DNA of 64,000 nucleotides from Sphingosinicellaceae bacterium (GCA_019285715.1 CP079108.1:62001-126000); one strand, 5' to 3'. Positions 26,239-34,703 are shown, counted from the first letter of the stretch. Translations and numbers: made by a program. Notes: generated by a model not told the origin, from the sequence alone.

Positions 26239-26867
26239 GCGCCGTCCAGATCTTCCGCGGCCACCTCCGGGCCTGCCCGCTGATCGCCATCGTCCGCGGC
26301 CTCGCCCCCGAGGAGGCCGAGGCGGTCGGTGCGGCGCTGATCGAGGCCGGCATCCGCATCATCGAGGTGCCGCTCAACTCGCCGCGCCCGTTCGACAGCA
26401 TCGGGCTGCTGGCGAAGCGCTTCGGGGGCGACGCGACGATCGGCGCCGGCACCGTGCTCGACCCGGCCGACGTCGCGCGGGTCCAGTCGGCAGGCGGCGT
26501 CCTGACGGTCTCGCCTAACACCGCGCTGCCGGTGATCGAGGCCACCGTCGCCGCTAACATGGTCGCCGCGCCCGGCTTCTTCACCCCGAGCGAAGCCTTT
26601 GCCGCGCTCGGCGCCGGAGCGCACGCCCTCAAGCTGTTCCCCGCCGAAGCCACGACGCCGGCCGTCGCTAGGGCGCTGCTCGCGGTGCTGCCCAAGGGCA
26701 CCGACCTGATCATCGTCGGCGGCGTCGGTCCCGACACGATGCAGCCGTGGCTGGCGGCAGGCGCGACCGGCTTCGGTCTAGGCTCGGGGCTGTTCACGCC
26801 GGGGCGGAGCGCGGCGGAGGTCGGGGCGAAGGCGCGGGCGTATGTGGCGGGGTTGGCGCGCGGCTGA
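26235..26867 (+). CDS. dgoA: 2-dehydro-3-deoxy-6-phosphogalactonate aldolase
   Basis: DgoA cleaves KDPGal to pyruvate and glyceraldehyde 3-phosphate. The 210-residue class I aldolase has IAIVRGLAPEEAEAVGAALI, then EVPLNSPRPF, IGAGTVLDP, and HALKLFPAE with the Schiff-base Lys in a KLFPA motif. The TTG start lies in the dgoK stop, with GGGAG at 7 bases. A long frame stays open upstream across dgoK but has no relation to the enzyme. Together with dgoK and the divergent lactonase it forms the lower De Ley-Doudoroff galactose route; the galactonate dehydratase is not in the window. Confidence 0.95.
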   Translation: MSAVQIFRGHLRACPLIAIVRGLAPEEAEAVGAALIEAGIRIIEVPLNSPRPFDSIGLLAKRFGGDATIGAGTVLDPADVARVQSAGGVLTVSPNTALPVIEATVAANMVAAPGFFTPSEAFAALGAGAHALKLFPAEATTPAVARALLAVLPKGTDLIIVGGVGPDTMQPWLAAGATGFGLGSGLFTPGRSAAEVGAKARAYVAGLARG

Positions 26868-26887
26868 GCGCGCCACGATCCCCAATT

Positions 26888-26979
26888 GTCATCCCGGCGA
26901 ACGCCGGGACCCAGCTTGACCGCGTGAACCGGGCTTTGACTTTGTGGGGCAACTGGGTCCCGGCGTTCGCCGGGATGGC
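26888..26979. repeat. composite inverted repeat, GTCATCCCGG family
   Basis: The arms read GTCATCCCGGCGAACGCCGG at the start and the mirrored CCGGCGTTCGCCGGGATGGC at the end, with one mismatch (GGC for GAC). The arms extend through CCAGCT/AACTGGG and are about 30 bases apart. It fills the gap between dgoA and the glycine-zipper gene and could act as a terminator of the dgo operon. Confidence 0.85.
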
Positions 26980-27420
26980 AATGGGGCTCCGCAAACCCAT
27001 TCATCCCCGGTAGCCCGGACCGGCGCATTGGGTCTCCACCAACACGGGAGACCCCAATGAAACGCCTGACCTCATTGACCGCCCTCGCCGCGACGCTCTG
27101 CCTGAGTGTCACGCCGGCGCTTGCGCAAAGCCGTGGCGACGAGGCTCGCTTCGAGGCTGCCCAGCAGCGCTTCGCCAACGAGCTGAACATCTTCCGCGGC
27201 GAGTTCGACCGCTACCAGCGCGCCCGCGCCAATGGCCCGCAGGGGCGCTATTACCCGCAGGGCGGCCCCGGCTATGGCGGCCCGCCCCCGGGCTACAACG
27301 ACGACCGCGACGAGGGTGGCTACGACCCCGGCCGCTACTACCGCGACGGGCCGAGCTACCAGGAGCGCGTGCTGGCGCAGGACGACCGCGTCTACCGCGG
27401 CAACGACGGGCGCTATTATT

Positions 27421-27427
27421 GCAAGCG
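27421..27427. repeat. target-site duplication, left copy
   Basis: The 7-mer GCAAGCG occurs here at the left IS border and again at 29201-29207 at the right border, as expected for a target duplication made on insertion. The flanking gene reads through in frame when one copy is kept. Confidence 0.8.
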
Positions 27428-27518
27428 TGTTGCCTCACGAGAAGATGTTCCCGAGCGGTGATGCCGTTGCCTCACCAGAGTGTTCCCCTACGCCGATCAC
27501 CAGGCGAGGTCGATTCCC

Positions 27519-27577
27519 GGTTGATGGGACGCTGTGGAGCGGAGCCGTAGGCGAAGCGGAGCAGCGTCCCATCAACC
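27519..27577 (-). terminator. hairpin at the 3' end of the transposase gene
   Basis: A perfect 15-base inverted repeat (GGTTGATGGGACGCT and its complement, about 29 bases apart) spans the transposase stop codon. It may end transcription or protect the message from outside transcription. No T tract follows, so the terminator role is uncertain. Confidence 0.45.
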
Positions 27578-29119
27578 TTCGACTAGCACCGACACCGGCA
27601 TCGCCGTATCCGTAGGAGATTCCGCCGCCAGCCCGGAATGAGTGAACACCAGTGCGTGAGCGTATTCGGACCGCCAGACCTTAAGGCGGCGCTGGACGGT
27701 ACGGATCAGGCCATCGGGATAGTTGTCGGGCCGCTCGACCTGAAGTTTTTCCAGCAGCTCCCTGCCGGTGCGCCACGGCTCGTCCTCGAACCAGCGCTTC
27801 AACTGCTCGCTCACCTCGATCAGCGGATCGGGACGGCGACGACCGCGCTTGATGACCGGTTTATTGGATGCAGTCGGTCGCGCTTCACCGCCCTGCCATA
27901 TCGTTTGCAAGCTGGAGAGGAACGCGTCCAATGGTGGGGCCGCGGGCTGCTCGCTCACCGGTACTGGGCTGACCATGTCGGCAAGGGCGACCAGCCGCTG
28001 TTGGGCCGCCCTGATATCGCGCAGCAAGCGGACGGGATCGAGGTCGGCAAAGATCGCACGCACGCGTGTCCGGGTCTTATCAGATACCCGCGGATCGTCG
28101 AGCAACCGCTGATAGGGCGTCGCTGGTGCATGATAGCGCTTGCGAACCCGCGCACCGTCGCGGTGCTTCTCGGCCAGCTTGAACGAGGGCTGGAAGAAGT
28201 TCACGAACAGGCGCGACGCCGCGTACAGCTCAGCCAGCGCAACGGTCGCCTCCAGCCCCTCGAAGCGACGATAGCCAGCCAGGCGGCGCACGACTGATCC
28301 GTTCTTTTGCTCCACCCATGCCTGGTCGTTCTTGCGATAGGGTCGGCAGCGCGTGAACGCGATGTCGGAGGCAGCGCAGTAATCGCGCACCGTCTCGTTG
28401 ATGAAGACGCTATCGTTGTCAGTGTCGAACCCCAGCAGCGGGAACGGCATCAGCCTGCGCACCTCGCTAAGCACCGCGACGAGCACCGTCTGCTCGCGAA
28501 CCAGTAGCGGCGCGCACTCAGTCCAGCCGGTCGCGATGTCAGTCAACGTGAACGTCCACGCAAAGCTTCCCTTCGCGACCGGACCGCTGTGCGATACGAG
28601 ATCGGCTTCGACATACCCCGGTGCCGGATTGTCCCAGTCGTCAAACGTCCTGATCGGTACGCTTTGCCGGAGCGCCGTTCCCGCGACACCACGTCGCCGC
28701 GGTTTGCGATTACCGGCCTTTGCGGCGCGAAGCACGCGATCGATCGTTGCCGCGCTCATCTTCGTCAGCTGCGACCTCACCGCCGGCGCCAAGTCCAGAT
28801 GGCCATGGCGCTCCATCGCCTCCAGCAGGATCGGAATGAGCGGTCGCAATCGCTTGCCGCACAGCCGATCCGCCGCCTCCCAGAGCACGATAAGCGCGGT
28901 CCGGGCCGCCTCGTCGTAGATCCGACGCTCGATGCGGACGTTCGCCGTCGTGACCGCGGGGCCCGCCCGCATCAGCCGCATCGCATGCTTGCGGTGAAAT
29001 CCCGTCACCGCAACGAACTCGTCCAGCACCCGGCCCTTGCTTGCTCGATCAGCCGATCGGTACCGTTCGCTGATCGCAGCGACCAGCTCCGTACGCGTTG
29101 CCATGCTCACCGTCCTCAT
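27572..29119 (-). CDS. IS transposase with integrase (DDE) catalytic core
   Basis: The 515-residue protein starts with a helix-turn-helix region (residues about 1-80: ELVAAISERYRSADRASKGRVLDEFVAVTGFHRKHAMRLM). An rve/integrase core follows: YVEADLVSHSG (first Asp), GFDTDNDSVFIN (second Asp) and AWVEQKNGSVVRR (Glu), which together form the DDE triad. The C-terminal 200 residues are charged. GGGAG lies 7 bases before the ATG; Met6 is a possible alternative. It reads against the interrupted gene and shows no internal stop or frameshift. Confidence 0.9.
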   Translation of the reverse strand: MRTVSMATRTELVAAISERYRSADRASKGRVLDEFVAVTGFHRKHAMRLMRAGPAVTTANVRIERRIYDEAARTALIVLWEAADRLCGKRLRPLIPILLEAMERHGHLDLAPAVRSQLTKMSAATIDRVLRAAKAGNRKPRRRGVAGTALRQSVPIRTFDDWDNPAPGYVEADLVSHSGPVAKGSFAWTFTLTDIATGWTECAPLLVREQTVLVAVLSEVRRLMPFPLLGFDTDNDSVFINETVRDYCAASDIAFTRCRPYRKNDQAWVEQKNGSVVRRLAGYRRFEGLEATVALAELYAASRLFVNFFQPSFKLAEKHRDGARVRKRYHAPATPYQRLLDDPRVSDKTRTRVRAIFADLDPVRLLRDIRAAQQRLVALADMVSPVPVSEQPAAPPLDAFLSSLQTIWQGGEARPTASNKPVIKRGRRRPDPLIEVSEQLKRWFEDEPWRTGRELLEKLQVERPDNYPDGLIRTVQRRLKVWRSEYAHALVFTHSGLAAESPTDTAMPVSVLVEG

Positions 29120-29200
29120 AGCTCGCTCCCGAACAATCTCGAGAGCATTTTAAATGAGGCAACGACCCCCGCCGCGGGAGCAAATCAGGCGAGGCAATGC

Positions 29201-29207
29201 GCAAGCG
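29201..29207. repeat. target-site duplication, right copy
   Basis: Second copy of GCAAGCG, directly after the right IS end (GAGGCAATGC). The following bases continue the reading frame of the split glycine-zipper gene. Confidence 0.8.
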
Positions 29208-29413
29208 CAACGACGGCACCACCGGGCTGATCGTCGGCGCGGTCGGCGGCGGCATCCTGGGGAACGTCATCGACGGCGGCCACTCGCGCGCCGCGGGGAC
29301 GCTGATCGGCGGTGCGCTCGGTGCGATCGCGGGCAAGGCGGTCGACCAGAACAACGCCCAGGTGCGCTGCCGCTAGGCGCGCGCGCGACCACTCGGAGGG
29401 CGTTACCCCCGTT

Positions 29414-29498
29414 GTCATCCCGGGCTTGACCCGGGACCCAGCTAATCACGGAGTCCGAGCGCCGGGGTAGCTGGGTCCCGGGTCGAGCCCGGGATGAC
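29414..29498. repeat. composite inverted repeat, GTCATCCCGG family
   Basis: The arms run GTCATCCCGGGCTTGACCCG... and the mirrored ...GGGTCGAGCCCGGGATGAC, nearly identical to the copy at 24223. The whole stretch 29377-29678 has no gene I can support. Apart from this repeat it holds one imperfect hairpin near 29632-29666 (CAAGCGT/ACGCTTG), between the split gene and the dapE stop. Confidence 0.85.
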
Positions 29499-29678
29499 AA
29501 TGGCGCCGGCGATGACTGCAGGGGCAATTGCCGGTGTTGTCCGCTGTCCTACGCCGAACCTATCCGGTACACTCACGGCATGGAACCGAATTGTCCGCCT
29601 CGCCCCGACGCCAATCTTTATAGTGCGTTACCCCGCACAAGCGTAAAGTTCCTAACGCTTGCGGCGTCGCAGTGCCCG

Positions 29679-30821
29679 CTAACCCCGCGCGAAGACGCGC
29701 TCGATGACGCCGGCATAGATCGCCTGCAGCGCCACGATATCGGCGACGGGCACCGACTCGTCGATCTTGTGCATGCTGGCGCCGACCAGTCCGAACTCGA
29801 TGACCGGGCACAGGCGGCGGATGAAGCGCGCGTCGGAGGTGCCGCCCGTGGTCGACAGCTCGGGGCGGCGGCCGGTGACCGCCGCAACCGCGTCGCCGAC
29901 GATATCCGACAGGTCGCCGGGTTCGGTCAGGAAGGCCTCGCCGGAGATGCGCACCGTCACTTCGGCGCGGGGCGCATGAGTGGCGACGACGCCGCGCAGC
30001 CACGCCTCGAGTGCGATACCCTCGTGGGTGTCGTTGAAGCGGATGTTGAGTCGGGCGTGGGCTTCGGCGGGGATGATGTTGGTCGACGGGTTGCCGACGC
30101 CGAGGTCGACGATCTCGAGGTTCGACGGCTGGAACCAGTCGTTGCCGTCGTCGAGCACGCGGGCCTTCAGCTCGGCGCAGATCGCGACCAGGCGGCTGAC
30201 CGGGTTGTCGGCACGGTCGGGGTAGGCGACGTGGCCCTGCGTGCCGTGGACGGTGATCCAGGCGTTCAGCGACCCGCGCCGGCCGATCTTAACGGTGTCC
30301 CCCAGCACCACGGCGCTGGTCGGCTCGCCGACGAGGCAATAGTCGGGGACGAGGTTGCGCGCCGCCATCCAGGCCAGCAGCGGCGCGGTGCCGAAGGTTG
30401 CCGGGCCTTCCTCGTCGCCGGTGATGATCAGGCTGATGCGTCCCCCTCGCGTGGCAGCGACGGCGGCAGCGGCGAAGGCAGCGACCGCGCTCTTCATGTC
30501 GGCGGCACCGCGCCCGTGCAGGCGCCCGTCGACGACCGCGCCGTCGAAGGGCGGCGACGTCCACGCTTCGGTGTCCCCGGCGGGAACGACGTCGGTGTGG
30601 CCGGCGAAGGCGAAGTGCGGGTGGCCGTTGCCGGCGGGGTCGGCGATCGTCGCGAAGAGGTTGTCGATCGGGCCGTCGGGGGCTTCGCCGAACGGCAGGC
30701 GGTAGACTGTGAAGCCGTGCGCCTCGAGTGCGGCGGCCAGAACGTCCTGCGCGCCTGCGTCGGCAGGCGTCACGCTCGCGCAGCGGATCAGGTCCCGCGC
30801 CAGCTCGACCGCGTCGATCAC
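29679..30821 (-). CDS. dapE: succinyl-diaminopimelate desuccinylase
   Basis: DapE removes succinate from N-succinyl-L,L-diaminopimelate in the lysine and peptidoglycan pathway. The 380-residue M20 dizinc enzyme has FAGHTDVVPAGD (His ligand), GRGAADMKS (bridging Asp), TGDEEGPATFGT (catalytic Glu and Glu ligand), the GEPTS strand, and a late VGASMHKIDE with the last His. GGTSDARF is typical of DapE. The GTG start overlaps the stop of the GST gene (GTGA); the frame extends far upstream without homology. Confidence 0.96.
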   Translation of the reverse strand: MIDAVELARDLIRCASVTPADAGAQDVLAAALEAHGFTVYRLPFGEAPDGPIDNLFATIADPAGNGHPHFAFAGHTDVVPAGDTEAWTSPPFDGAVVDGRLHGRGAADMKSAVAAFAAAAVAATRGGRISLIITGDEEGPATFGTAPLLAWMAARNLVPDYCLVGEPTSAVVLGDTVKIGRRGSLNAWITVHGTQGHVAYPDRADNPVSRLVAICAELKARVLDDGNDWFQPSNLEIVDLGVGNPSTNIIPAEAHARLNIRFNDTHEGIALEAWLRGVVATHAPRAEVTVRISGEAFLTEPGDLSDIVGDAVAAVTGRRPELSTTGGTSDARFIRRLCPVIEFGLVGASMHKIDESVPVADIVALQAIYAGVIERVFARG

Positions 30822-31519
30822 GCCGGCACGCCGCCCGACTTGAGGTAGCGCGCAAACGGGTAGGTCTCGGCCTTGGCGGCCGTGGTCCATTCGACCATCC
30901 ACGGATGCGCCGCGACCGCCTCGGCGTAGGCACGGGCGGTGTCGCTCATCGGCAGGCCGTAGGTGCGGAAGCGGGTGACGACCGGGGCGTACATCGCGTC
31001 CGCCGCACCGAATGCGCCGAACAGATATGGCCCCTCGTGGGCGACATCGGTGTGCGTCCCGAAAACCTCGCGGGCCTGGCTCCACAGCGCATCGATGCGG
31101 GCGACATCGGCAAGCACCGCGTCGTCGGCGACGAAGCCGGGGTAGTTCTGCTTGAGGTCCATCGAGCACTCGGAGCGCAGCGCCTGGAAGCCGCCGTGCA
31201 TCTCCGCCGCCATCGAGCGAGCGAGGGCCCGCGCCGCCAGCCCGTGCGGCCAGAAGTGCCCGCGGCTGAGGCGGCTCTCGCGGACCCGGTCGGCGAGCCA
31301 GTCGATGATCGCCAGGCTGTCCCAGACCGGGATGTCGCCGTCCCAGATCACCGGCACCTTGCCCGACGGCAGGTCGCCCTTGGACGCACCCGAGTCCCAC
31401 TCCGGCGTATCCATCGGTAGCACCTCGGTCTCGAAGTCGAGCGCCGACAGCTTGCATGCCAGCCAGCCCCGCAGCGACCAGCTCGAATAGGCCCGGTTCC
31501 CGATGATCAGCCTGAGCAT
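30818..31519 (-). CDS. glutathione S-transferase family protein
   Basis: The 233-residue protein has a thioredoxin-like N-terminal domain (residues 1-80: IIGNRAYSSWSLRGWLACKL with a Ser in the active-site position, then the cis-Pro strand GKVPVIWDGD and DSLAIIDWL). An all-helical C-terminal domain follows (HGLAARALARSMAAEMHGGF to about residue 215). Its substrate is unknown. The dapE start overlaps its stop, and engB ends its reading 25 bases before its ATG in the same direction. Confidence 0.93.
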   Translation of the reverse strand: MLRLIIGNRAYSSWSLRGWLACKLSALDFETEVLPMDTPEWDSGASKGDLPSGKVPVIWDGDIPVWDSLAIIDWLADRVRESRLSRGHFWPHGLAARALARSMAAEMHGGFQALRSECSMDLKQNYPGFVADDAVLADVARIDALWSQAREVFGTHTDVAHEGPYLFGAFGAADAMYAPVVTRFRTYGLPMSDTARAYAEAVAAHPWMVEWTTAAKAETYPFARYLKSGGVPA

Positions 31520-31543
31520 GCGTGTCTCCCCAAGTCGTGCCGG

Positions 31544-32236
31544 CTAGTCGTTGACCGCGCTCATCACCGCCGCCCGCAGCTCCGGGATGCCGGTGCCCTT
31601 CTCGCTGCTCGTGCCGAGCAGGGTCGGGTACGCCGCCGGGTGCTTCGCCGCCTCCGCCGCGACCTTGGCGAGCGTCGCCGCAAGCTCGGTCGGCTTGATC
31701 TTGTCGGCCTTGGTCAGGGTGATCTGGTAGCTGACCGCGGCCTTGTCGAGCAGCGCCATGATCTGCGCATCGACAGGCTTGATGCCGTGGCGGGCGTCGA
31801 TCAGCAGCAGCACGCGCTTCAGCACGGCGCGACCGCGCAGATAGTCGAAGACCAGGTCCTGCCACTTGCGGACGATGTCCTTGGGCGCTTCCGCATAGCC
31901 GTAGCCGGGCATGTCGATCAGGCGGAAGGCCAGCGGCTCGCCGACGTCGAAGACGTTCAGCTCCTGCGTCCGGCCCGGCGTGTTCGAGGTCCGCGCCAGC
32001 CCCTGCCGCCCGGTCAGAGCGTTGAGCAGCGACGACTTGCCGACGTTGGAGCGGCCGGCGAAGGCGATCTCGGGAACCAGCGCATCGGGGAGGAACTCGA
32101 GCGCCGGGGCCGACAGCTTGAACTCTATTGGCCCGGTGAAGATACGGCGCGCGTCCTCGAGCTTCCACAGCCGCGCGCGCTCCTCCTCCTTCGGGTCGAC
32201 AGCGTCCGCAGCACCGAAGCCGGGGTCGTCGCTCAC
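31544..32236 (-). CDS. engB: ribosome biogenesis GTPase EngB/YsxC
   Basis: The 230-residue GTPase has G1 GRSNVGKS, G2 [10 protein letters not shown]3 DMPGYGYA, G4 TKADK and G5 SSEKGTG, the EngB/YihA set. It acts in large-subunit assembly and, in several bacteria, is essential. The opening 25 residues are an acidic extension. The GTG start overlaps the yidC stop as GTGA, matching the common yidC-engB order in alphaproteobacteria. Confidence 0.95.
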   Translation of the reverse strand: MSDDPGFGAADAVDPKEEERARLWKLEDARRIFTGPIEFKLSAPALEFLPDALVPEIAFAGRSNVGKSSLLNALTGRQGLARTSNTPGRTQELNVFDVGEPLAFRLIDMPGYGYAEAPKDIVRKWQDLVFDYLRGRAVLKRVLLLIDARHGIKPVDAQIMALLDKAAVSYQITLTKADKIKPTELAATLAKVAAEAAKHPAAYPTLLGTSSEKGTGIPELRAAVMSAVND

Positions 32237-33939
32237 TTGGCCACGACCGGCGGTGTCGCCGGCATCGGGTACTTGCGCAGCATGAACCACTGCTGCGCGA
32301 TAGAGAGCAGGTTGTTGGTCGTCCAGTACAGCTGAAGGCCGGCCGCGAACGGCGCCATGATGAACATGAACACCCACGGCATCAGCGCGAACACCTGCTT
32401 CTGGACCGGGTCCATGACCGCCGGGTTGAGCTTCTGCTGGAGCCACATGGTGATGCCGAGCAGGATCGGCAGGATACCGAGCGCGATCATGTGCGGCGGC
32501 TGCCACGGTATCAGCCCGAACAGGTTGAGCGGCGTCACCGGGTCCGGCGCGCTGAGGTCGTGGATCCACAAAACGAACGGCTGGTGGCGCATCTCGGTGG
32601 AGATCAGCAGCGTCTTGTACAGCGCGTAGAACACCGGGATCTGGACCATCACCGGCAGGCAGCCGGCGACGGGGTTAACCTTCTCCTTGGCGTACAGCGC
32701 CATCATCTCTTGCTGGAGCTTGGGCTTGTCGTCCTTGTACTGCTCCTGCAGCGCCTTCAGCCGCGGCGCGACGATCCGCATCTTGGCCATCGACGCGAAC
32801 TGCTTGCTGGCGATCGGGAACATCAGGGTACGGATGACCAGCGTCAGCCCGATGATCGCGAGGCCGAAGTTGCCGGTGAGCTTGAACAGGAAGCTGAGCA
32901 GTTCGTAGATCGGCTGGGCGATGACGCGGAACCAGCCCCAGTCGACGGCGCGCTCGAACAGCGGGATGCCGAGGGTGTCGCGGTAGCGGCTCAGCGTCTC
33001 GACCTCCTTGGCACCGGCGAACAGCCGGGTGGTGACGGTCGCAGTGGCGCCGGGCGCGACACTGACCGGCGCGGTCTGCAGGTCGGTCTGGAAGCGCTCG
33101 CCGGGTGCCGAGGCGAAGCGCATCGATACCGGCGCGCGCTGGTCGGGAATCAGCGCCGCGAGCCAGTACTTCTCGGTAATGCCAAGCCAGCCACCGGTCG
33201 TCGTCGCGGTCTTGGGGCCTTCCTCGATCAGCTTCTTGAAACCGACGTCGGTGTCGTGAAGGACGCCGCCGTAGACCCCGAGCGGCCCGACATGGAGGTT
33301 GTAGGCGTCCTTCTCATGCCCCTCGCCGGTGCGCGAGACGAGGCCGAACGGACGCACGGCGAGCGGCGTCGTGCCGGTGTTGCGGACGCGCTGCTCGGCG
33401 GTGAACATCCACTCGGGATCGACGTGCAGGACGATCTCGAAGACCGCGCCGGTCGGGCCGGTGGTGGACAGCGTGATCGGCGTGGTCGGCGTCAGGGTGC
33501 CGGTCGCGGTCCACAGCGCATCGGCGGCGGGGGCGCCGGTGCCGGTCCAGCCGAACTGCGCGAAATAGGCGTCGGTGGTGCCGCTCGGGCTGAACAGCCG
33601 CACCGGCGGTGAGTTCTTCTCGATGCCCTGGGCGTAGGTCTTGAGGATCAGGTCGTCGATCCGCGCACCGCGCAGGTTGATCGTGCCGCCAAGCTTGGGG
33701 GTGTCGATGCGGACCCGGGGCGAGGCACCCACCGCGGTCGCGACCGGCAACACTGCACCGGGGGCGAGTTGCGGACCGCTGCCGGGCACGGTCAGCGTCG
33801 GCGATCCCGGCGTCGCCGGCGCAGTTGCATGCGTCACCGGCTTCGGTGTCGGGAAGAAGCGGTCGGACAGGAAGGTCCAGCCGAGCAGCACCAGCGCCGA
33901 CAGGGCGATGGCGAGGATCATGTTGCGTTGGTCGGTCAC
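32233..33939 (-). CDS. yidC: membrane protein insertase YidC
   Basis: YidC inserts membrane proteins with or without SecYEG. The 568-residue protein has an N-terminal membrane helix ([18 protein letters not shown]), a Pro/Ala linker, and a large periplasmic beta domain (about 90-340). The conserved five-helix insertase core (about 350-555) includes [19 protein letters not shown] with the hydrophilic-groove Arg, [20 protein letters not shown], and LPWVFMFI-like final helices. The start is GTG. Located between yidD and engB. Confidence 0.96.
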   Translation of the reverse strand: MTDQRNMILAIALSALVLLGWTFLSDRFFPTPKPVTHATAPATPGSPTLTVPGSGPQLAPGAVLPVATAVGASPRVRIDTPKLGGTINLRGARIDDLILKTYAQGIEKNSPPVRLFSPSGTTDAYFAQFGWTGTGAPAADALWTATGTLTPTTPITLSTTGPTGAVFEIVLHVDPEWMFTAEQRVRNTGTTPLAVRPFGLVSRTGEGHEKDAYNLHVGPLGVYGGVLHDTDVGFKKLIEEGPKTATTTGGWLGITEKYWLAALIPDQRAPVSMRFASAPGERFQTDLQTAPVSVAPGATATVTTRLFAGAKEVETLSRYRDTLGIPLFERAVDWGWFRVIAQPIYELLSFLFKLTGNFGLAIIGLTLVIRTLMFPIASKQFASMAKMRIVAPRLKALQEQYKDDKPKLQQEMMALYAKEKVNPVAGCLPVMVQIPVFYALYKTLLISTEMRHQPFVLWIHDLSAPDPVTPLNLFGLIPWQPPHMIALGILPILLGITMWLQQKLNPAVMDPVQKQVFALMPWVFMFIMAPFAAGLQLYWTTNNLLSIAQQWFMLRKYPMPATPPVVAK

Positions 33940-33991
33940 TCAGGGACTTTCGGCGTCGGAACTTTCGGGAATGCGGGGGTGCCTTAGCCGA

Positions 33992-34216
33992 TCAGGGCAC
34001 CGGGTCATAGCCCGACCCGCCCCATGGGTGGCAGCGGCAGACCCGCCGGGTGCCGAGCCACAGCCCCCTGAGCGCGCCGTGCTTCTCGATCGCACCGATC
34101 GCATAGGCCGAGCAGGAGGGCTGGAAGCGGCAGGACGGCGGCAGGATTCGGCTCGGGCCGAGCTGCCACGCCCGGATCGGCGCGGTCAGCACGGTGGTCA
34201 GTAGGCTGTTGGTCAC
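33992..34216 (-). CDS. yidD: membrane protein insertion efficiency factor YidD
   Basis: The 74-residue protein has the YidD core: PIRAWQLGPSRILPPSCRFQPSCSAYAIGAIEKHGALRG, then W-L-G-x-R-R-V-x-R-C-HPWGGSGYDPVP. It has the three expected cysteines. I chose the GTG overlapping the rnpA stop (GTGA); a GTG five codons upstream would give a 19-base overlap. It assists YidC-dependent insertion and sits between rnpA and yidC as in most bacteria. Confidence 0.93.
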   Translation of the reverse strand: MTNSLLTTVLTAPIRAWQLGPSRILPPSCRFQPSCSAYAIGAIEKHGALRGLWLGTRRVCRCHPWGGSGYDPVP

Positions 34217-34545
34217 GAGCTTGGCGCGCACCGGGCCAGCGCCTTCCTCAGATCGTCGGCCATCGCGGCGAAGTCGCGGGTCAGGCCGTCGGAGCGCCCG
34301 ATCAGGACGTGGTCGGCGCCCGCCACGCCCGATACCGGCAGGACTTCGCGGGCAAGGGCACGCAGGCGGCGCTTCAGGCGGCTGCGGACGACGCTGTTGC
34401 CGATCTTCTTGGTCACCGTGAAGCCGGCGCGCATCGTCGAATCGTCGTCGCCGCGCTGGCGGACCAGCACCACGAAGGCCGGCGAGGGTGCCCGCCGGCC
34501 TGTGTTCGCGGAAAGGAAATCGCACCTCAGGCCGATCGTCGGCAG
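34213..34545 (-). CDS. rnpA: ribonuclease P protein component, start codon non-canonical
   Basis: RnpA is the protein subunit of RNase P. The C-terminal two thirds are clear: RAGFTVTKKIGNSVVRSRLKRRLR is the RNR motif region, followed by GADHVLIGR. The conserved N-terminal part (RCDFLSANTGRRAPSPAFVVLVRQR) is in frame upstream, but no ATG, GTG or TTG lies before it. The nearest starts are CTG codons at 34545 and 34530. Starting at GTG 34473 would drop the first helix and strand. I take CTG 34545 (110 residues) as the most family-like. It is 23 bases from rpmH and overlaps yidD. Confidence 0.8.
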   Translation of the reverse strand: MPTIGLRCDFLSANTGRRAPSPAFVVLVRQRGDDDSTMRAGFTVTKKIGNSVVRSRLKRRLRALAREVLPVSGVAGADHVLIGRSDGLTRDFAAMADDLRKALARCAPSS

Positions 34546-34568
34546 CCCGGCGAGGACGCGGCCCGTAA

Positions 34569-34703
34569 CTAGGCGCTCAGCTTGGAGCGGCCCTTGGCGC
34601 GGCGGTTGGCCAGCACCTTGCGGCCACCGGGGGTCGCCATGCGCGTACGGAAGCCGTGGCGACGGGCGCGGACCAGCTTGCTCGGTTGAAAGGTGCGCTT
34701 CAT
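34569..34703 (-). CDS. rpmH: 50S ribosomal protein L34
   Basis: The 44-residue protein is a normal L34: [22 protein letters not shown], then [29 protein letters not shown] lies upstream of the ATG. It heads the rpmH-rnpA-yidD-yidC order. The dnaA gene and origin often found beyond rpmH are not here; an unrelated exported-protein gene is divergent instead. Confidence 0.97.
   Translation of the reverse strand: MKRTFQPSKLVRARRHGFRTRMATPGGRKVLANRRAKGRSKLSA

Larger units (their letters stand above)
27428..29200. mobile_element. complete insertion sequence (1773 bp) with integrase-core transposase
   Basis: The element is bounded by 7-base duplications and carries one transposase gene on the minus strand. 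Its ends are not simple long inverted repeats. Each end holds two copies of TTGCCTC(A/G) facing inward: at 27430 and 27467 on the left (37 bases apart) and, reversed, at 29190 and 29155 on the right (35 bases apart). These are probably transposase-binding sites. The transposase type and ends suggest an ISNCY/IS1202-like group rather than IS3 or IS5; the exact family is my inference. The single gene is intact, so the insertion may be recent. Confidence 0.85.
27057..29376 (+). pseudogene. exported glycine-zipper protein, split by an insertion sequence
   Basis: Bases 27057-27427 and 29208-29376 join in frame (540 bases, 179 residues) once the insertion and one copy of the 7-base duplication are removed. 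The restored protein has a signal peptide ending PALA-Q and a charged region with FEAAQQRFANELNIFRGEFD. A Tyr/Gly/Pro-rich middle (RYYPQGGPGYGG) and the segment DGRYYCKR|NDGTTG follow. Last comes a glycine zipper (LIVGAVGGGILGNVIDGG, LIGGALGAIAGKAVDQ) that would insert in a membrane. As it stands, translation stops at 27461 after 134 residues and the zipper is lost. GGGAG precedes the ATG. Confidence 0.92.

Noticed and set aside
26235-26867. A 420-residue fusion of dgoK-region and aldolase
   Set aside because: The frame stays open upstream across dgoK, but that part is an Arg/Gly-rich out-of-frame reading; the TTG in the dgoK stop with GGGAG is the true start.
27057-27461. A normal 134-residue exported protein gene
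   Set aside because: The last codons are IS sequence, and the frame continues after the element at 29208.
29577-29680. A small gene near ATG 29580
   Set aside because: No conserved features; the region holds only a hairpin and lies after dapE.
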